This document shows, piece by piece, positions 1 through 8,412 of a stretch of DNA of 54,544 nt. This DNA comes from Rhodospirillales bacterium. GTDB lineage: Bacteria > Pseudomonadota > Alphaproteobacteria > TMED109. Within the stretch, counting starts at the first letter, position 1, and each line of letters begins with the position of its first letter. Below the pieces are notes generated by a model. That model had not been told where the DNA came from. It ran no database searches and saw only the letters and a list, made by a program, of their open reading frames with translations. Position numbers and translations under genes: made by a program. The stretch lies in contig VXPW01000051.1 of the NCBI GenBank assembly GCA_009839325.1, positions 45,755-100,298 on the forward strand, written 5' to 3'.

Positions 1-115
1 CTCCGGCGGGCTTTCCTGCTAGCTGGCACCGAATTCCCATCCCCGCGTCGGCATGGTAGGAATGCTGCCTTCCCGGTTGGGCGACTTGCAGCACTGACCG
101 TACCAGGCCGAGCCC

Positions 116-1792
116 ATGCATCAGACCAGTGATATCGAGATTGCGCGTGCCGCGAGTCTTCTTCCCGTCCAGGAAGTCGGTGAAAGGCTGCAGATTCCTG
201 CAGGGCACCTGGTTCCATGGGGCCGAAGCGTCGCCAAACTCGACCTGGATTACATCGACTCGATTTCCGAACGTCCCGATGGCAGGCTCGTGCTGGTGAC
301 GGCCATCACGCCCACGCCGGCTGGGGAAGGCAAGACCACTACGACGGTCGGGCTGGGTGACGCGCTGAACCGCGTCGGCAAGCGAGCGGCGATTTGCCTC
401 CGGGAACCCAGCCTTGGGCCGTGCTTCGGTCTCAAGGGGGGCGCTGCGGGTGGCGGTTACGCGCAGGTGGTCCCGATGGAGGACATCAACCTCCACTTTA
501 CCGGTGACTTCCACGCCATCGGTGCGGCCCACAATCTGTTGGCGGCGATGGTCGACAATCACGTGTACTGGGGAAACGCGCTGCAGCTTGACGCGCGACG
601 GGAGGGGTGGCGTCGGGTCGTGGACATGAACGACCGGGCCCTGCGCGACGTGGTGCTGTCCCTGGGCGGCGTCAGCAACGGCTTTCCGCGGCAGTCAGGG
701 TTCGACATCACCGTGGCGTCGGAGGTCATGGCCATCTTCTGCCTGGCCGACGGCATCGCCGACCTCGAGCGGCGGTTGGGCAACATCGTCATCGGGCGGA
801 CCCGCGAGCGCGAACCTCGCCGGGCGCGGGACCTGCAGGCAGACGGCGCTATGGCGGTACTGCTCAAGAACGCGCTGATGCCGAACCTGGTGCAGACGCT
901 GGAGAACAATCCGGCGTTCGTGCACGGGGGACCGTTCGCCAACATCGCCCATGGCTGCAATTCGGCGATCGCAACTCGCGCCGCATTGAAGCTGGCGGAC
1001 TACGTGGTGACGGAGGCAGGATTCGGAGCCGACCTCGGGGCCGAGAAGTTCTTTGATATCAAGTGTCGAAAGGCGGGCCTCACGCCGGCCGCGGCCGTCG
1101 TGGTCGCGACGGTGCGGGCGCTGAAAATGCATGGTGGCGTGGCGGTCAAGGATCTGGGAAGCGAGGATCTCGAGGCCGTCAAGAGAGGACTTGAGAACCT
1201 CGGCCGCCACCTGGACAACGTCGCGAAGTTCGGAGTACCGGCGGTGGTTGCGGTGAATTGCTTTACCAGCGATACGCAGTCGGAAGTAGCGGCGATCCAG
1301 GACTACTGCGCTGCACGTGGAACGGTGGCAGTTCCCTGCACGCATTGGGCGGACGGCAGTGCCGGCACAGAGTTGCTCGCCCGCAGCGTGCTGGATCAAA
1401 TTGAGGGCAGCTCGACGCCATTTCGCCCGCTCTATCCCGATGACCTGGGCCTCTGGGAAAAGATCGAGTTGATCGCACGGGAGATCTACGGTGCTGCATC
1501 GGCGTCCGCGCCCCCGAACGTTCGGTCGCAGATCGAAAAGTTCGAGGACGAGGGCTACGGGCATTATCCGGTATGCATGGCCAAGACGCAGTACAGCTTC
1601 TCCACGGATCCTGCCCGCAAGGGAGCGCCGAGCGGACACACCCTTTCCGTACGCGAAGTCCGAATCGCGGCCGGCGCGGAGTTCCTCGTGGCGATCTGCG
1701 GCAACATGATGACGATGCCAGGTCTGCCGCGTGAGCCAGCGGCAAATCGCATCCGTCTGGATGCACAGGGTCAGGTAGAAGGGCTCTTCTGA
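116..1792 (+). CDS. fhs: Formate-tetrahydrofolate ligase
   Basis: This enzyme makes 10-formyltetrahydrofolate from formate, THF and ATP in cytosolic one-carbon metabolism. The 558-residue length is normal for the family. The nucleotide-binding loop [11 protein letters not shown] lies at residues 65-75, followed by the family signatures [20 protein letters not shown] and [15 protein letters not shown], and the C-terminal [10 protein letters not shown] segment is intact. The ATG at 116 gives a normal N-terminus, although the Shine-Dalgarno sequence is weak. The gene appears to stand alone: the next gene on this strand starts about 460 bases later. No folate-interconversion partner such as folD is visible in the window. 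The assignment is secure. Confidence 0.97.
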   Translation: MHQTSDIEIARAASLLPVQEVGERLQIPAGHLVPWGRSVAKLDLDYIDSISERPDGRLVLVTAITPTPAGEGKTTTTVGLGDALNRVGKRAAICLREPSLGPCFGLKGGAAGGGYAQVVPMEDINLHFTGDFHAIGAAHNLLAAMVDNHVYWGNALQLDARREGWRRVVDMNDRALRDVVLSLGGVSNGFPRQSGFDITVASEVMAIFCLADGIADLERRLGNIVIGRTREREPRRARDLQADGAMAVLLKNALMPNLVQTLENNPAFVHGGPFANIAHGCNSAIATRAALKLADYVVTEAGFGADLGAEKFFDIKCRKAGLTPAAAVVVATVRALKMHGGVAVKDLGSEDLEAVKRGLENLGRHLDNVAKFGVPAVVAVNCFTSDTQSEVAAIQDYCAARGTVAVPCTHWADGSAGTELLARSVLDQIEGSSTPFRPLYPDDLGLWEKIELIAREIYGAASASAPPNVRSQIEKFEDEGYGHYPVCMAKTQYSFSTDPARKGAPSGHTLSVREVRIAAGAEFLVAICGNMMTMPGLPREPAANRIRLDAQGQVEGLF

Positions 1793-2252
1793 GAGGCGGC
1801 GATCGTCCCGCCCCTCGCTGCCGTGCGCTTGGTGCTTCGGCGAATGCGGTGAGAATCCCGGAGGCACGGCCATCGGTGCGGCGCTGCGTCCGATATCCCT
1901 ACAGGTTTCCGTGGCGTCCAATCGATCGAGTATCGATCGAATTCAGTCACGGGCAATCGCATTGACTTACGGAAAGTGCAAATGGAAGGGCATCTTGTAA
2001 GGGTGTTTTAATGTCGTTGTGAGGAGTCCTGGCCGGATTATTCCAGCATGTTGTCGACGATAGCGTTCAGGGAACTGATCGACGGCGCGCGTTAGCCCAG
2101 TTGCTGGAGCGCTCGGCTGGGTGGTGCAGTACGCCTTGTGCAGTGCGGCATCGACGAGCGGACAGGACAGGGAAACCCTACAACGACCGCGCTGTACAGG
2201 TTGCTGACGCGCGGCGCAGGCACATTGGTTGACTTCTGATCCGACTGTGGGC
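1793..2252. other. Intergenic region after fhs
   Basis: No convincing gene is visible in these 460 bases. Short open frames on the minus strand have no recognisable domain and no good ribosome site. The stretch probably holds the fhs 3' end and the promoter of the DUF1538 operon. It includes the ATCGATCGA doublet at 1921-1940. I see no hairpin followed by a T run. Confidence 0.5.
1921..1940. repeat. ATCGATCGA doublet, operator-like
   Basis: The nonamer ATCGATCGA occurs twice (1921-1929 and 1932-1940) separated by two bases. Each copy contains the palindrome TCGATCGA, so the site is both a direct and a nearly inverted repeat. It lies between fhs and the DUF1538 operon. It could be a binding site for a dimeric regulator, but no function is shown. 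Confidence 0.4.
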
Positions 2253-3077
2253 ATGACACGTCGGAACGCGCGACGAGCGGGTGTCGGCATGCGGATACCG
2301 TCTTCACCTGCTCTGCAGCCAGCGCGTCACAGCGCATCCGCCCCGGCGCGAGCGCTCAGGCGGTTCCTGCGTCTGTTTGCGGGTGCCGGCCGTGACCTGG
2401 CGCCGCTGATCGGTGTCGTCGCGTTCTTTCAGTTCGTCATCTTTCGCCAACCGCTGCCCGACTTCGAATCCATCCTTACGGGATTGGTCTTGGTTGTCCT
2501 GGGACTAGCCATGTTCATTCACGGGCTGGAGACCAGCCTGTTTCCCATCGGGGAGGACATGGCGAACGCTCTCACGGCGAAGGCGAGCGTGCCGTGGCTG
2601 CTGGTCTTTGCCTTCGGCCTGGGTTTCGGGACCACGGTGGCCGAACCGGCATTGATCGCGGTGGCAGGGGAGGCCGGCAAGATTGCCGCCGAGGCCGGCA
2701 TGATCGAAGCGACGCCGGCAGCAATCGAGCACTGGTCAGGTCGACTTCGGCAGGTTGTAGCTGTCTCCGTGGGCTCGTCGATCGTGCTGGGGGTTTTGCG
2801 CATCGTCCGCGGATGGCCGATCCACTTCATCGTGATCGGCGGCTACACGGTGGTGCTTGTCATGACGGCATTCACGCCGCCTGAATTCGTCGGAATTGCG
2901 TACGACGCTGGTGGCGTGACCACGTCGACCATCACCGTGCCCCTCGTGGCCGCGCTCGGGGTTGGTCTGTCGACAGGGATCCGAGGCCGAAGCCCGGTCA
3001 CGGATGGTTTCGGAATGATTGCGCTCGCAAGTCTCTTTCCGATCATCTTTGTCCTCGGTTACGGAATGGTGTCGTGA
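2253..3077 (+). CDS. DUF1538 membrane protein (UmpA/UmpB-like), first subunit
   Basis: This is an integral membrane protein of about 274 residues with several hydrophobic helices and the DUF1538 signatures [12 protein letters not shown] and [14 protein letters not shown]. Paired DUF1538 proteins (UmpA and UmpB) from Halomonas were described as a two-component Na+(K+)/H+ antiporter. By family, this gene is probably one half of a cation/proton antiporter in the inner membrane; that is inference. Its GTGA overlap with the next gene implies translational coupling. The start is uncertain: ATG 2253 was chosen, but ATG 2289, preceded by GAGCGGG, is equally possible. Confidence 0.8.
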   Translation: MTRRNARRAGVGMRIPSSPALQPARHSASAPARALRRFLRLFAGAGRDLAPLIGVVAFFQFVIFRQPLPDFESILTGLVLVVLGLAMFIHGLETSLFPIGEDMANALTAKASVPWLLVFAFGLGFGTTVAEPALIAVAGEAGKIAAEAGMIEATPAAIEHWSGRLRQVVAVSVGSSIVLGVLRIVRGWPIHFIVIGGYTVVLVMTAFTPPEFVGIAYDAGGVTTSTITVPLVAALGVGLSTGIRGRSPVTDGFGMIALASLFPIIFVLGYGMVS

Positions 3078-3874
3078 TCGGCTTCGGTGAAGTGGCCGCA
3101 GACCTCGTGCCGGCACTGCTGCAGACCCTCTCCGACGTGCTCCCGATCATCCTTCTCCTGTTTGTCTTTCAGATCGTGGTCCTGCGTCGCCCGTTGCGCC
3201 ATCCCGGCAGGAAACTGATCGGCCTGGGCTACGTCGTCGCCGGACTGGCGCTCTTCGGCGCCGGACTGGAAAGCGCCTTGTTTCCCTTGGGCCGCAGCAT
3301 GGCCGCACAGTTGACGGCTCCTGACTTCCTCGGGTTGGCCGAAGGCGAGATCGGGCCACCCAGTGCGTACCTGTGGGTCTACGTCTTTGCAGCCGCGATC
3401 GGGTTTGCCACCACGGTGGCCGAACCGGCATTGATCACGGTCTCCCTCAAGGCCGAACAGGTATCCGCTGGCGCGATTCGGGCGTTTCCGCTCCGGCTGG
3501 CCGTCGCCCTGGGAGTCGCGGTCGGAGTGGCGCTTGGAACCTACCGGATCGTTTCGGGCACGCCACTCCACTGGTACATCATGGCGGGTTACCTGTTGGT
3601 TGCCGCGCAGACAATCTGGGCGCAGCGGGTCATGATCCCGATCGCCTACGACTCAGGTGGCGTCACCACGTCGACCGTGACGGTTCCCGTCGTTTCTGCG
3701 CTGGGAATCAGCTTGGCCGCGGCGATTCCGGGCCGCAGCCCGCTCGTCGATGGCTTCGGATTGATTGCCTTCGCCAGCCTTTTTCCGATCATTTCTGTCC
3801 TTGCCTATGCGTGGACGGCATCTTGGCTGCTGCGGTACCGTCGCCGGATCAGACGGCGCGAGGGGACCTCATGA
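3074..3874 (+). CDS. DUF1538 membrane protein (UmpA/UmpB-like), second subunit
   Basis: This is a 266-residue multi-helix membrane protein and a paralogue of the preceding gene. It repeats the same signatures in the same order: [12 protein letters not shown] in the middle and [14 protein letters not shown] towards the C-terminus, then a [20 protein letters not shown] block matching [20 protein letters not shown] of its neighbour. The gene starts with GTG at 3074, overlapping the upstream stop by four bases, and its own stop overlaps the next start as ATGA. The two proteins are probably obligate partners in one transporter. Ion specificity cannot be read from the sequence. Confidence 0.82.
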   Translation: MIGFGEVAADLVPALLQTLSDVLPIILLLFVFQIVVLRRPLRHPGRKLIGLGYVVAGLALFGAGLESALFPLGRSMAAQLTAPDFLGLAEGEIGPPSAYLWVYVFAAAIGFATTVAEPALITVSLKAEQVSAGAIRAFPLRLAVALGVAVGVALGTYRIVSGTPLHWYIMAGYLLVAAQTIWAQRVMIPIAYDSGGVTTSTVTVPVVSALGISLAAAIPGRSPLVDGFGLIAFASLFPIISVLAYAWTASWLLRYRRRIRRREGTS

Positions 3875-4194
3875 AACTCAAGCTCATAATTGCCATTGTT
3901 CCCGATACCCGCACGGAGGATTTGCAGGAAGCGGCACGCGCGGCCGGGGCTACGGGCATTACCGTCATCCACCAGGCGCGTGGCGAGGGCCGCGCTCCCG
4001 CGAAGACGTTCCTTGGCATGGATACGCAACTGATGTGCGATGCCCTGATGTTCGTAGTGGCGGCCAGCCGGGCTGAACGTGTCTTGGCAGCCATCACGGA
4101 GGCCGGCGGACTCGAAGAGGAGGAGGGGGCGGGAGTGGCGTTCCAGCTCGATGTCGAAGCGGCCAGAGGATTCCTTACGCAGTTGCCTGACTGA
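3871..4194 (+). CDS. PII-like signalling protein
   Basis: This 107-residue protein has the ferredoxin-like layout of the PII (GlnB/GlnK) superfamily: a first strand [10 protein letters not shown], the segment TGITVIHQARGEGR leading into a T-loop-like region, and a C-terminal GAGVAFQLDVEAARG strand. It lacks the uridylylated T-loop tyrosine of GlnB, and the usual GKIGDGK-type B-loop is replaced by LEEEEGAG, so classical ATP or 2-oxoglutarate sensing is doubtful. It is coupled by an ATGA overlap to two DUF1538 transporter genes. By analogy with GlnK-AmtB and other PII-like proteins beside transporters, it probably regulates that transporter. The ligand is unknown. Confidence 0.8.
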   Translation: MKLKLIIAIVPDTRTEDLQEAARAAGATGITVIHQARGEGRAPAKTFLGMDTQLMCDALMFVVAASRAERVLAAITEAGGLEEEEGAGVAFQLDVEAARGFLTQLPD

Positions 4195-4198
4195 CGAT

Positions 4199-4235
4199 CT
4201 TCTCGCCGGACAGGGGGGCCTGCCGCTGCCGGAAG
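4199..4235. terminator. Possible bidirectional hairpin between convergent genes
   Basis: The 53 bases between the convergent PII-like gene and tusA contain nested complementary blocks: CAGG (4211-4214) with CCTG (4219-4222) around a GGGG loop, and outer CCGG (4206-4209) with CCGG (4229-4232). Position favours a shared terminator. The stem is interrupted and there is no T run on either side. Confidence 0.35.
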
Positions 4236-4247
4236 ACGGGCCTTGCG

Positions 4248-4493
4248 CTATCGCCCCTTACGCCCCGTACGAAGCCGGATCTCGAACACCCCGTCACGCT
4301 CGACAATTCCGAGCAGCTCATGGCCGGCGATCTCGCAAAAGGCCGTAAAGTCGGCCGGTGCGGACGGATCGTCGGCGGTCACCAGCGCTTCACCGCCGGA
4401 GGACACGCCCCGCAATGCCTTCCGGGCCCGGATTACGGGCAGCGGGCACCGCAGTCCCCGATAATCAAGCTCGATCAGCGATTCCTCGGTCAT
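4248..4493 (-). CDS. TusA-family sulfur carrier protein
   Basis: This 81-residue cytosolic protein carries the TusA signature: a strand ending in DYRGLRCPLPV, with the sulfur-accepting Cys16 in the CPxP context, followed by a two-layer alpha/beta fold. TusA-family proteins relay persulfide sulfur to tRNA thiolation, molybdenum cofactor formation or sulfur oxidation. Which of these applies here is not clear, because no tus, dsr or sox genes are nearby. The start codon overlaps the stop of the upstream decarboxylase-like gene by four bases, so the two are translationally coupled. Confidence 0.85.
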   Translation of the reverse strand: MTEESLIELDYRGLRCPLPVIRARKALRGVSSGGEALVTADDPSAPADFTAFCEIAGHELLGIVERDGVFEIRLRTGRKGR

Positions 4494-4882
4494 GAAGGTG
4501 CCTGGCCTGTTTCCTCCTGGTCTCTGACCCGTTTCGCGATTCGGAAGGCCGCAACCCCTGCCGGCATTCCACTGTAGACGGCGACCTGGATGAGGGTCTC
4601 TCGTATTTCATCCCACGTGCAACCGTTGCGCCGAGCACCTCGAATGTGCAGCTCGAATTCCTCGTCTCGGCCCAGGGTGGCCAGAATGCAGAGGTTGTTG
4701 AGACTGCGGCGGGCCATGCTCAACCCGTCACGGCCCCAGACCCCGCCCCAGCAGTACTCGGTGAGCAGATTCTGAAAATCGTCCGTCAGTGGATCACGGT
4801 GCCCGGTGGCCCGATCAACATACCGATCCCCCAGGACTTTTCTCCGAATTTCAAGGCCCTGCTGGTACCGTTCCTCAGACAT
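4490..4882 (-). CDS. 4-carboxymuconolactone decarboxylase family protein (PcaC-like)
   Basis: The protein has about 130 residues and follows PcaC closely: ERYQQGLEIRRKVLGDRYVD at the start, then DDFQNLLTEYCWGGVW, and a helix with DEIRETLIQVAVYSGMPAG. It has no CxxC pair, so it is not an AhpD-type peroxidase. PcaC converts gamma-carboxymuconolactone to 3-oxoadipate enol-lactone in protocatechuate breakdown. No other pca genes occur in the window and the operon partner is a TusA-like protein, so the substrate is uncertain. The start chosen is the internal ATG at 4882 (MSEERYQQ), where similarity to the family begins. An upstream ATG at 4903 would add seven residues. Confidence 0.8.
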   Translation of the reverse strand: MSEERYQQGLEIRRKVLGDRYVDRATGHRDPLTDDFQNLLTEYCWGGVWGRDGLSMARRSLNNLCILATLGRDEEFELHIRGARRNGCTWDEIRETLIQVAVYSGMPAGVAAFRIAKRVRDQEETGQAPS

Positions 4883-5145
4883 GGTGGTACTCCGTTCCGT
4901 CACATCGCATTCGAAATGTAGCCGTACTTCATGACGACAGCGCGGAGCATGGGGAACGTCTGATCCGCCGCTACCGCGGATGCTCGCCGGTAAAACGAGC
5001 CGATCGGCTGCGAAGTGCTGCCAAGGTCCGGCCCATTGTGTTCCGAGACTGAGGTTGGCACGAGCGCACCGTCGGCTGCGTGATTGTCTCGCTCCGTTTC
5101 ACCGGGCTACTATGAAGGTCGTCAGCAGCCGGTAAGATTCTCCAG

Positions 5146-6870
5146 ATGCACGATCTCTTGATTAGGGGCGGCACCGTTGTCGATGGCACCGGTGCCAAGG
5201 CTCGGACTGCCGACGTGGCAGTGCAGGGAGATATCGTGACGGCGGTGGGGAGCGTGGATGGTCCCGCAAGACGGACCATCGATGCGGACGGGGCACTGGT
5301 GCTGCCCGGTTGGGTGGACATTCATACGCACTACGACGGCCAGGCGACTTGGGATGCCGAGCTGACGCCCTCTTCCCTGCACGGCGTTACCACGACGGTG
5401 TTCGGAAATTGCGGGGTCGGTTTCGCTCCTGTACGTCCAGGTAGCGAGCCCTATCTCATTAACCTGATGGAAGGGGTAGAGGACATTCCGGGTACGGTCT
5501 TGTCGGAAGGCGTTGATTTTCGGTGGGAATCGTTTCCCGAGTACATGGACATCCTGGCCGAAACCCCTCGGACCATGGATGTAGCAGCGCAAATCCCGCA
5601 CGGCGTGCTCCGGTTCTACGTGATGGGGGAGCGCGGCGCCGACCATGAAGCTGCGCCCACCGAAGATGAGATTTCTCAGATGCAGGATCTGGCCGAAGCA
5701 GCGCTGCGCGCGGGCGCGGTCGGCATCTCGACATCGAGGACGACCAAGCACAGGGCCGCCGATGGCCGTATGACGCCTGGCCTGTCGGCCGGCCGCGCGG
5801 AACTGTCCGGGTTGGCTGAGGCCATGCGGAGGGCAGGGGCAGGAGTGTTCCAGTGCAACACGGACTTCGGTCCGGGCGAGTACGTGGTCCTGGAGGAGGT
5901 CGCCCGACGGTCGGGCCGCCCGCTCTCGGTGCTCTTGCTCCAGATCGACCGGGAACCCGAGTTGTGGCGGGAAACGCTGGGGGCCATCGAGCGCTCGAAT
6001 CAGGCTGGCCTGCAGGTCAGAGGCCAGGTCGGATGCCGTCCTATCGGCGTGATGATGGGCCTGGAAACCAGCATGAATCCGTTCAAAACGCACCCAGCTT
6101 GGGAGTCGATTGCAGGTCTATCGCCGAGAGACCGCATTGCGGCCCTTCAAGTCCCGGACCTGCAGAGACGGCTGGTCGAAGAGCGGCCAACGGACCCGTA
6201 CACCAAGTTCATGGACTATGGGTTGACCCGATCATCCGAGTTCACACCGGGGTTCGACTATGAACCGGTACCGAACGAAACCGTTCACGCGAGGGCGGCT
6301 GCAGCAAATCGATCGGCGTGGGGTCTCGCCCTCGAACTCATGCTCAAATCCGACGGTAAAGGTCTGTTATTCTTTCCATTTGAAAATTATGCTGATGGCA
6401 ACCTGACGGTTATCCGCACGTTACTGAAATCACCACACACGGTATGCGGTCTTGGGGATGGGGGTGCGCACGTCGCGACGCTGTGCGATGCGGGTTACCC
6501 GACTTTTCTGCTTTCGTACTGGGCTCGTGACCGCGTCAAGGGGCCGGGCCTGCCGTTGGAGCACCTTGTGCACAAGCAGACATTGGCAACTGCCAGTTCG
6601 TACGGTTTGCACGATCGGGGGCAGCTGAGACCCGGGTTCCGTGCAGACATCAACGTCATTGACTTCGATTCGCTGAAGGTGACGCGGCCCGAAATCGTTT
6701 ATGATCTTCCTGCCGGCGGGAAACGTCTCCTGCAGGGTGCCGAGGGATACCTTCACACGATTGCCTCTGGGGTGGAGGTGCGGTCGATGGGCGAATTTAC
6801 GGGTGCGCGGCCCGGCCGCCTCTTGCGCGGTGCGACAGCGCTGCCGGCAGAGACGCAAACGGCGGCGTAA
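5146..6870 (+). CDS. N-acyl-D-amino-acid deacylase family amidohydrolase
   Basis: This 574-residue member of the metal-dependent amidohydrolase superfamily begins with the usual beta-sandwich strand (LLIRGGTVVDGTG) and has the metal ligands DIHTHYDGQATWD (His60, His62). FGNCGVGFAP, with Cys89, follows as in D-aminoacylases. LGDGGAHVATLCDAGYPTFL near the C-terminus supplies the late catalytic region, followed by the returning beta-sandwich ending in an ARPGRLLRG tail. It probably hydrolyses N-acyl-D-amino acids or related cyclic amides in the cytosol. The exact substrate cannot be read. It ends only five bases before ftsB and may be co-transcribed with it. Confidence 0.88.
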   Translation: MHDLLIRGGTVVDGTGAKARTADVAVQGDIVTAVGSVDGPARRTIDADGALVLPGWVDIHTHYDGQATWDAELTPSSLHGVTTTVFGNCGVGFAPVRPGSEPYLINLMEGVEDIPGTVLSEGVDFRWESFPEYMDILAETPRTMDVAAQIPHGVLRFYVMGERGADHEAAPTEDEISQMQDLAEAALRAGAVGISTSRTTKHRAADGRMTPGLSAGRAELSGLAEAMRRAGAGVFQCNTDFGPGEYVVLEEVARRSGRPLSVLLLQIDREPELWRETLGAIERSNQAGLQVRGQVGCRPIGVMMGLETSMNPFKTHPAWESIAGLSPRDRIAALQVPDLQRRLVEERPTDPYTKFMDYGLTRSSEFTPGFDYEPVPNETVHARAAAANRSAWGLALELMLKSDGKGLLFFPFENYADGNLTVIRTLLKSPHTVCGLGDGGAHVATLCDAGYPTFLLSYWARDRVKGPGLPLEHLVHKQTLATASSYGLHDRGQLRPGFRADINVIDFDSLKVTRPEIVYDLPAGGKRLLQGAEGYLHTIASGVEVRSMGEFTGARPGRLLRGATALPAETQTAA

Positions 6871-6875
6871 GCCAG

Positions 6876-7289
6876 ATGCGAAGGAAACCGCTTGAAGGCG
6901 CTGCGGTCCCGCCGCTCCGCACAGATCGGTACCCGAGGGTGCAATCACGGAGTTCGCGCCCGGGCAACCGCCTTGACCGCCGGAATCGGTTCGTCGGCCT
7001 GATTCGTCGGGCCGCACTGGTGGCCGTGGTCGGTTATGTGGCGTTCCACGTGCTCAGGGGTGATTTCGCGCCCAATGCGCTGCTTGAACAGAAGCGCGAA
7101 ATTCAAGCGGCCGAAAGCACGGTGTCGGAGCTTCAGGTGGTTCACGACCGTCTGGAGGATCGGGTTTCCCGGCTGTCACGGAACTCGCTGGACCTAGATC
7201 TTTTGGAGGAGAGGGTCCGCGTCATGCTGGGCTGGGCCAGGCCCGACGAATACGTTTTCGTAATTGATTCAGACGAAGCCGGACAGTGA
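6876..7289 (+). CDS. ftsB: FtsB/DivIC-family septum formation initiator
   Basis: This 137-residue bitopic protein has a basic cytoplasmic N-terminus rich in Arg, one membrane segment at about residues 43-60, and then a periplasmic coiled coil from about 68 to 103 (EQKREIQAAESTVSEL). FtsB works with FtsL and FtsQ in the divisome. The cytoplasmic tail is longer than in E. coli FtsB, so the true start may be internal, although no better start is obvious. The gene sits directly before the pyruvate dehydrogenase genes, as in many alphaproteobacteria, where enolase is usually the upstream neighbour. Confidence 0.85.
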   Translation: MRRKPLEGAAVPPLRTDRYPRVQSRSSRPGNRLDRRNRFVGLIRRAALVAVVGYVAFHVLRGDFAPNALLEQKREIQAAESTVSELQVVHDRLEDRVSRLSRNSLDLDLLEERVRVMLGWARPDEYVFVIDSDEAGQ

Positions 7290-7317
7290 TCGGCTCAGGC
7301 CCGCGGGGTAGTTCCTG

Positions 7318-8406
7318 ATGGCCGCTTCGAAACGGGTGGAAGAAGGGGCGCGAGAACTCTCGCCACTGGCGAGTCTCGCGGCCCGGTCGGCGGCATCGTA
7401 TGAACCGATGCCCAATGGGCATGAGCAGGTGGATTTGGGTTTGCCACCTGGCGAGTTGCTTGACATCCACCGCCGCATGCTGCTTCTGCGACGACTGGAA
7501 GAGAGGATCGGACAGCTGTACGCGATGGGCGAGATTGGCGGATTTTGCCATCTCTACATCGGCCAGGAGGCGGTTGCCGTCGGAATGGAGCGCGCGACAC
7601 GGTCGGATGACCCCGTCATCACCGCCTACCGATGTCACGCGCACATGGTAGTCCGGGGTGTTGCTCCGGAACTGGTGATCGGGGAGCTGCTGGGCAAGGC
7701 CGAAGGGGTTTCGGGAGGGAAGGGCGGTTCGATGCACATGTTCGATCCTGCCCGGAACTTCTACGGTGGCCATGGCATCGTCGGAGCTCAGGTCCCACTT
7801 GGAACAGGAATCGCTTTCGCCCTCAAGTATCGGAAAACCGACCGTGTATGCGTGACGTACTTCGGGGATGGCGCGATCAGTCAGGGGCAGGTGGCTGAAG
7901 CCTTCAACATGGCGGCACTCTGGAAGCTGCCGATTGTGTACGTGGTCGAGAACAATCAGTATGGAATGGGGACTGCCGTCGACCGAGCCAGCGCGGTTTC
8001 CGCCCTGCACAAACGAGGTGAGTCGTTCGGAATTCCCGGGCAGGAAGTCGACGGAATGGATCCGGTGGCAGTGGAGCGGGCAGGATTGACCGCCCTGAAA
8101 CACGCCCGATCCGGTCGGGGACCGGTGCTCTTGGAGATGAAAACCTATCGCTACCGCGGCCATTCCATGTCGGATCCGGCTCTATACCGGACCCGCGAGG
8201 AGGTGCAGAAGGTCCGTGATGAACGGGACCCGATTTCGCGCGTGGCCGAGCTGCTCGTGAGCGCCGGGGTGGTCGACGCCGATCAGCTGAAAGCGGTGGA
8301 TCGGGAGATCCGGGCGACGGTAATGGAGGCCGTTGCAGCGGCGCAAGCCATGCCGGACGCAGACCCTGCGGAACTTATGACCGACATCTATTCCGGCGGC
8401 AGCTGA
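7318..8406 (+). CDS. pdhA: Pyruvate dehydrogenase E1 component, alpha subunit
   Basis: This 362-residue subunit contains the thiamine diphosphate motif running from GDGAISQG (residues 183-190) to ENNQYGMGT (211-219). It also has the conserved GGKGGSMHMF and the phosphorylation-loop equivalent YRYRGHSMSDP. With the beta subunit it decarboxylates pyruvate and reductively acetylates the E2 lipoyl group. The gene order E1 alpha, E1 beta, E2, E3 is the alphaproteobacterial form of the complex. The gap to pdhB is only six bases. Confidence 0.95.
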   Translation: MAASKRVEEGARELSPLASLAARSAASYEPMPNGHEQVDLGLPPGELLDIHRRMLLLRRLEERIGQLYAMGEIGGFCHLYIGQEAVAVGMERATRSDDPVITAYRCHAHMVVRGVAPELVIGELLGKAEGVSGGKGGSMHMFDPARNFYGGHGIVGAQVPLGTGIAFALKYRKTDRVCVTYFGDGAISQGQVAEAFNMAALWKLPIVYVVENNQYGMGTAVDRASAVSALHKRGESFGIPGQEVDGMDPVAVERAGLTALKHARSGRGPVLLEMKTYRYRGHSMSDPALYRTREEVQKVRDERDPISRVAELLVSAGVVDADQLKAVDREIRATVMEAVAAAQAMPDADPAELMTDIYSGGS

Positions 8407-8412
8407 CGTCCA

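Noticed and set aside
695-1921. 408-codon open frame on the minus strand opposite fhs
   Set aside because: It lies wholly antisense to most of a clear fhs gene, has no recognisable domain and is typical of shadow frames in GC-rich DNA.
5122-6093. 323-codon minus-strand frame opposite the amidohydrolase
   Set aside because: Antisense to a well-supported enzyme, with no similarity to any family I know.
7222-8163. 313-codon minus-strand frame opposite ftsB and pdhA
   Set aside because: Shadow of pdhA; low-complexity-like composition and no ribosome site.
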